Below the pieces are notes generated by a model that was given only the letters and a program-made list of their open reading frames with translations, did no database searches and was not told the DNA's origin. The position numbers were made by a program, and so were the translations under genes. Positions 13,677 through 15,326 of a stretch of 15,326 nt of DNA are shown here, one piece after another (position 1 is the stretch's first letter; every line of letters starts with the position of its first letter). Origin of the DNA: a bacterium (GTDB lineage: Bacteria; Desulfobacterota; Binatia; UBA12015); NCBI GenBank assembly GCA_018970825.1, contig JAGWVP010000015.1, positions 1 through 15,326 of the forward strand. The letters are read 5' to 3'.

Positions 13677-15157
13677 GCCGGCAGGTGGCGGACCACGTCG
13701 CGCGCGACGAGTTTCCCGCCGAGCACGACCATCGGCACGCCGCCGCCGGGCTGCGTGCTGCCGCCGACGAGCCAGAGGCCCGCGACGTCGCGCGAGCGCG
13801 GCGCGGGGCGGCGGAACGCGGTCTGGTCGAAGCGCGCGGAAAGCCCGAAGATCGAGCCCGCGTGGCAGTGGTAGTCGCGCTCGAAGTCGACGGGCGTGTA
13901 GCGGTGCTTCACGACGATCGATTCGCGCAGCCCGGGCAGGCAGAGCCTCTCCGCCCGGTCGATCAGCCGCTCCGCGTAGGCGTCGGCAATCTCGTCCCAG
14001 CGCACGCCGTGGGCGATCGCGGGTGCCGGGGCGAGCAGGTAGAGCGAGGTCGAGCCGTCGGGCGCGAGAGCCGGGTCGGTCACGCTCGGCGCACAGACGT
14101 AGAACGACGGCTCGGTGAGCGGGCGCTTCTCGACGAAGACCTCGCGCAGGTCGCGCGCGAAGTCGGGACCGAAGCCGATCGTGTGGTGCGGAAGACCGGG
14201 CCAGGTCCGGTTCGCGCCGAGATAGAGGATGAAGGCGGACGACGAGGGCTCGAGGCGGGCGAGCCGGGCGTCGTCCATGTGGCGCCTCGGCGTCTCGCCG
14301 AGCAGGCGGCCATAGGTGTGGTGGAGGTCCGCGTTCGAGACCACCGCGTCCGCGTCGAGCCGTGTCCCGTCGGCGAGCAGCACGCCGCGCGCGCGACCGC
14401 CCTCGACGGCGATGCGCTCGACCGGGGCGCCGTAGCGGATCCGCACGCCGAGATCCCCGCACAGGCGTGCCGCCGCCTCCGCGATCGCGTACATCCCGCC
14501 GCGCGGGAACCACACGCCCTGCGCCGCCTCGAGCCAGGCGATGAGCGCGTAGGTCGCGGGCACGTCGTCGGGAGACGCACCGACGTAGATCGCCTGGTAG
14601 CTCGCGAGCTGTCGCAGCCGCGGGTCGCGGAACTGGCGCGCGACCCGCTTCGAGAGCGAGGTCAGCGCGTCCATCTGCATGCCGGCCACGAGCATGCGGG
14701 GCTCGAGGATGTCGGTCCACGAGTCGAAGAGCCGATCGAGGAAGTGGCGCTCGACGAGGTGGTAGATGCGGCCGGCGCGCGCGAGCCAGTCGACCCAGCG
14801 TGGCTCGTCGTCGGGCGAGATCCGGCGGACCTGCGCGAGCACGTCGGAGAGCGAGTCCGAGAGCTCGAAGACGAGCCCGTCGGGAAAGTGGGCTCGGTAG
14901 AAGGGGCGAAGCGGCAGCAGTTCCAGGTAGTCGCGCGGGTTCTTCCCGGCCGCGGAGAAGAGCTCGTCGATCGCCCACGGCATCGTGAAGATCGTCGGGC
15001 CCATGTCGAACGAGAAGCCTGCCTCGCGCAGGCGGCGGACCTTGCCGCCGGGCTCGTCGCGCCCCTCGACGACCTCGACGTCGAAACCGGCGAGACGCAG
15101 GTGCACCGCCGTGGAGAGACCTCCGAGCCCGGCTCCGACGACGACCGCGCGGGGCAC
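13673..15157 (-). CDS. Carotenoid desaturase, CrtI/CrtD-type FAD-dependent oxidoreductase
   Basis: The protein has 494 aa, the family's usual length. The N-terminus has the FAD-binding G-A-G-L-G-G (8-13), the ribose-binding Glu31, then G-G-K and F-D-M-G-P-T, all typical of phytoene desaturase-like enzymes. The C-terminus has G-G-S-T-Q-P-G-G-G-V-P-M (465-476), the family's second nucleotide-binding signature. It should add double bonds to phytoene-derived carotenes or a 1-hydroxycarotenoid at the membrane; CrtI and CrtD cannot be told apart here. A CrtD-type role would fit the downstream order in Myxococcus, where desaturase genes precede crtYc-crtYd. The start chosen is the GTG at 15157, ten nucleotides after GGGGAGG. 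A GTG at 15166 adds three residues and overlaps the upstream stop as GTGA, but leaves only one base after the ribosome-binding site. Confidence 0.9.
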   Translation of the reverse strand: MPRAVVVGAGLGGLSTAVHLRLAGFDVEVVEGRDEPGGKVRRLREAGFSFDMGPTIFTMPWAIDELFSAAGKNPRDYLELLPLRPFYRAHFPDGLVFELSDSLSDVLAQVRRISPDDEPRWVDWLARAGRIYHLVERHFLDRLFDSWTDILEPRMLVAGMQMDALTSLSKRVARQFRDPRLRQLASYQAIYVGASPDDVPATYALIAWLEAAQGVWFPRGGMYAIAEAAARLCGDLGVRIRYGAPVERIAVEGGRARGVLLADGTRLDADAVVSNADLHHTYGRLLGETPRRHMDDARLARLEPSSSAFILYLGANRTWPGLPHHTIGFGPDFARDLREVFVEKRPLTEPSFYVCAPSVTDPALAPDGSTSLYLLAPAPAIAHGVRWDEIADAYAERLIDRAERLCLPGLRESIVVKHRYTPVDFERDYHCHAGSIFGLSARFDQTAFRRPAPRSRDVAGLWLVGGSTQPGGGVPMVVLGGKLVARDVVRHLPA

Positions 15158-15162
15158 GGCGT

Positions 15163-15326
15163 TCACGCCTCCCCGCCCGCGCCGCGCGAGAACGCGAGCG
15201 CCGAGGCGACTGCCGCGCACAGCGACAGCATGGCGATCGCCGCCCACAGCGTGCGGCCGGGATGCGCGAGCGCGATCCAGGCCACGAGCACGAAGCCGGC
15301 CGCGAAATTCAGGCCGATGAAGGCGC
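15163..15326 (-). CDS. C-terminal end of an integral membrane protein, first gene visible in the carotenoid operon
   Basis: This frame enters from the right edge and stops with TGA at 15163, leaving 53 residues. They form two hydrophobic helices (about 1-20 and 25-45) joined by H-P-G-R-T, then a short tail R-G-A-G-G-E-A. The stop lies just before the desaturase start (5 bp, or a GTGA overlap with the alternative start), so it is part of the same operon. Membrane proteins at this position in carotenoid clusters include UbiA-type prenyltransferases (lycopene elongases), CruF-like hydratases and desaturase-linked membrane proteins. The fragment is too short to choose. Its frame is not the longest one here, but helix content and tight junction support it. 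Confidence 0.6.
   Translation of the reverse strand, partial: AFIGLNFAAGFVLVAWIALAHPGRTLWAAIAMLSLCAAVASALAFSRGAGGEA
15168..15174 (-). promoter_or_regulatory. Shine-Dalgarno GGGGAGG of the desaturase gene
   Basis: GGGGAGG on the minus strand lies ten nucleotides before the GTG at 15157 and one before the GTG at 15166. The crtYc and crtYd sites of this operon sit nine nucleotides before their starts, so the spacing favours 15157. Confidence 0.5.

Noticed and set aside
11532..13874. Long plus-strand frame opposite the thioredoxin-like and glycosyltransferase genes
   Set aside because: No domain is recognisable, and it is antisense to well-supported genes.
1..15326. CRISPR arrays, tRNA/rRNA genes, insertion sequences, phage or defence genes
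   Set aside because: I saw no regular spaced repeats, tRNA-like cloverleafs, transposase motifs, or nuclease/methylase motifs in any supported frame.

Overview
The DNA is very GC-rich (by eye above 70 % G+C), with dense genes, GTG starts and repeated stop/start overlaps. Gene content (split lycopene cyclase crtYc/crtYd, Amidohydro_2-type hydrolase, DUF4149 and Yip1 membrane proteins, membrane-anchored SGNH proteins) suggests an environmental bacterium from the former Deltaproteobacteria, such as Myxococcota or Binatota. That placement is inference; no rRNA or marker gene is present.

Left part (1-8623). The 3' end of a Yip1-family membrane protein gene converges on a minus-strand gene for a membrane-anchored SGNH/GDSL-type protein. 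A 173-bp divergent region with two inverted repeats separates the latter from a plus-strand gene chain. The chain encodes a 957-aa membrane-anchored protein with a clan GH-A-like catalytic domain, a second anchored SGNH-type protein, a short-chain dehydrogenase/reductase and a secreted beta-rich protein of unknown function. Each gene starts inside the stop codon of the one before (GTGA, ATGA, GTGA), so the four are very probably co-transcribed and translationally coupled. A DUF4149 membrane protein gene follows after 83 bp. The two SGNH proteins and the glycosidase-like protein all look anchored with their enzymatic parts outside the cytoplasm, which suggests trimming or acyl-modification of a surface glycan or lipid-linked sugar. 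I do not recognise this gene set as a named system.

Middle (8637-10729, minus strand). An amidohydrolase of the Amidohydro_2 family and a HAD-superfamily hydrolase are separated by 179 bp.

Right part (10791-15326, minus strand). This is the promoter-distal end of a carotenoid operon. In transcription order it holds the C-terminus of a membrane protein (cut by the window edge), a CrtI/CrtD-type carotenoid desaturase, a CrtQ/CruC-like family 2 glycosyltransferase, a thioredoxin-fold protein with no cysteine in its fold, and the two halves of a heterodimeric lycopene cyclase (crtYc, crtYd). Most junctions overlap by 1-4 nt. Together they point to a cyclised and glycosylated carotenoid made at the cytoplasmic membrane. 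The phytoene synthase and GGPP synthase genes and the operon promoter would lie beyond the right edge. A GC hairpin sits just after crtYd.

I found no tRNA, rRNA, CRISPR array, insertion sequence or phage gene. No gene-free stretch exceeds 300 bp.
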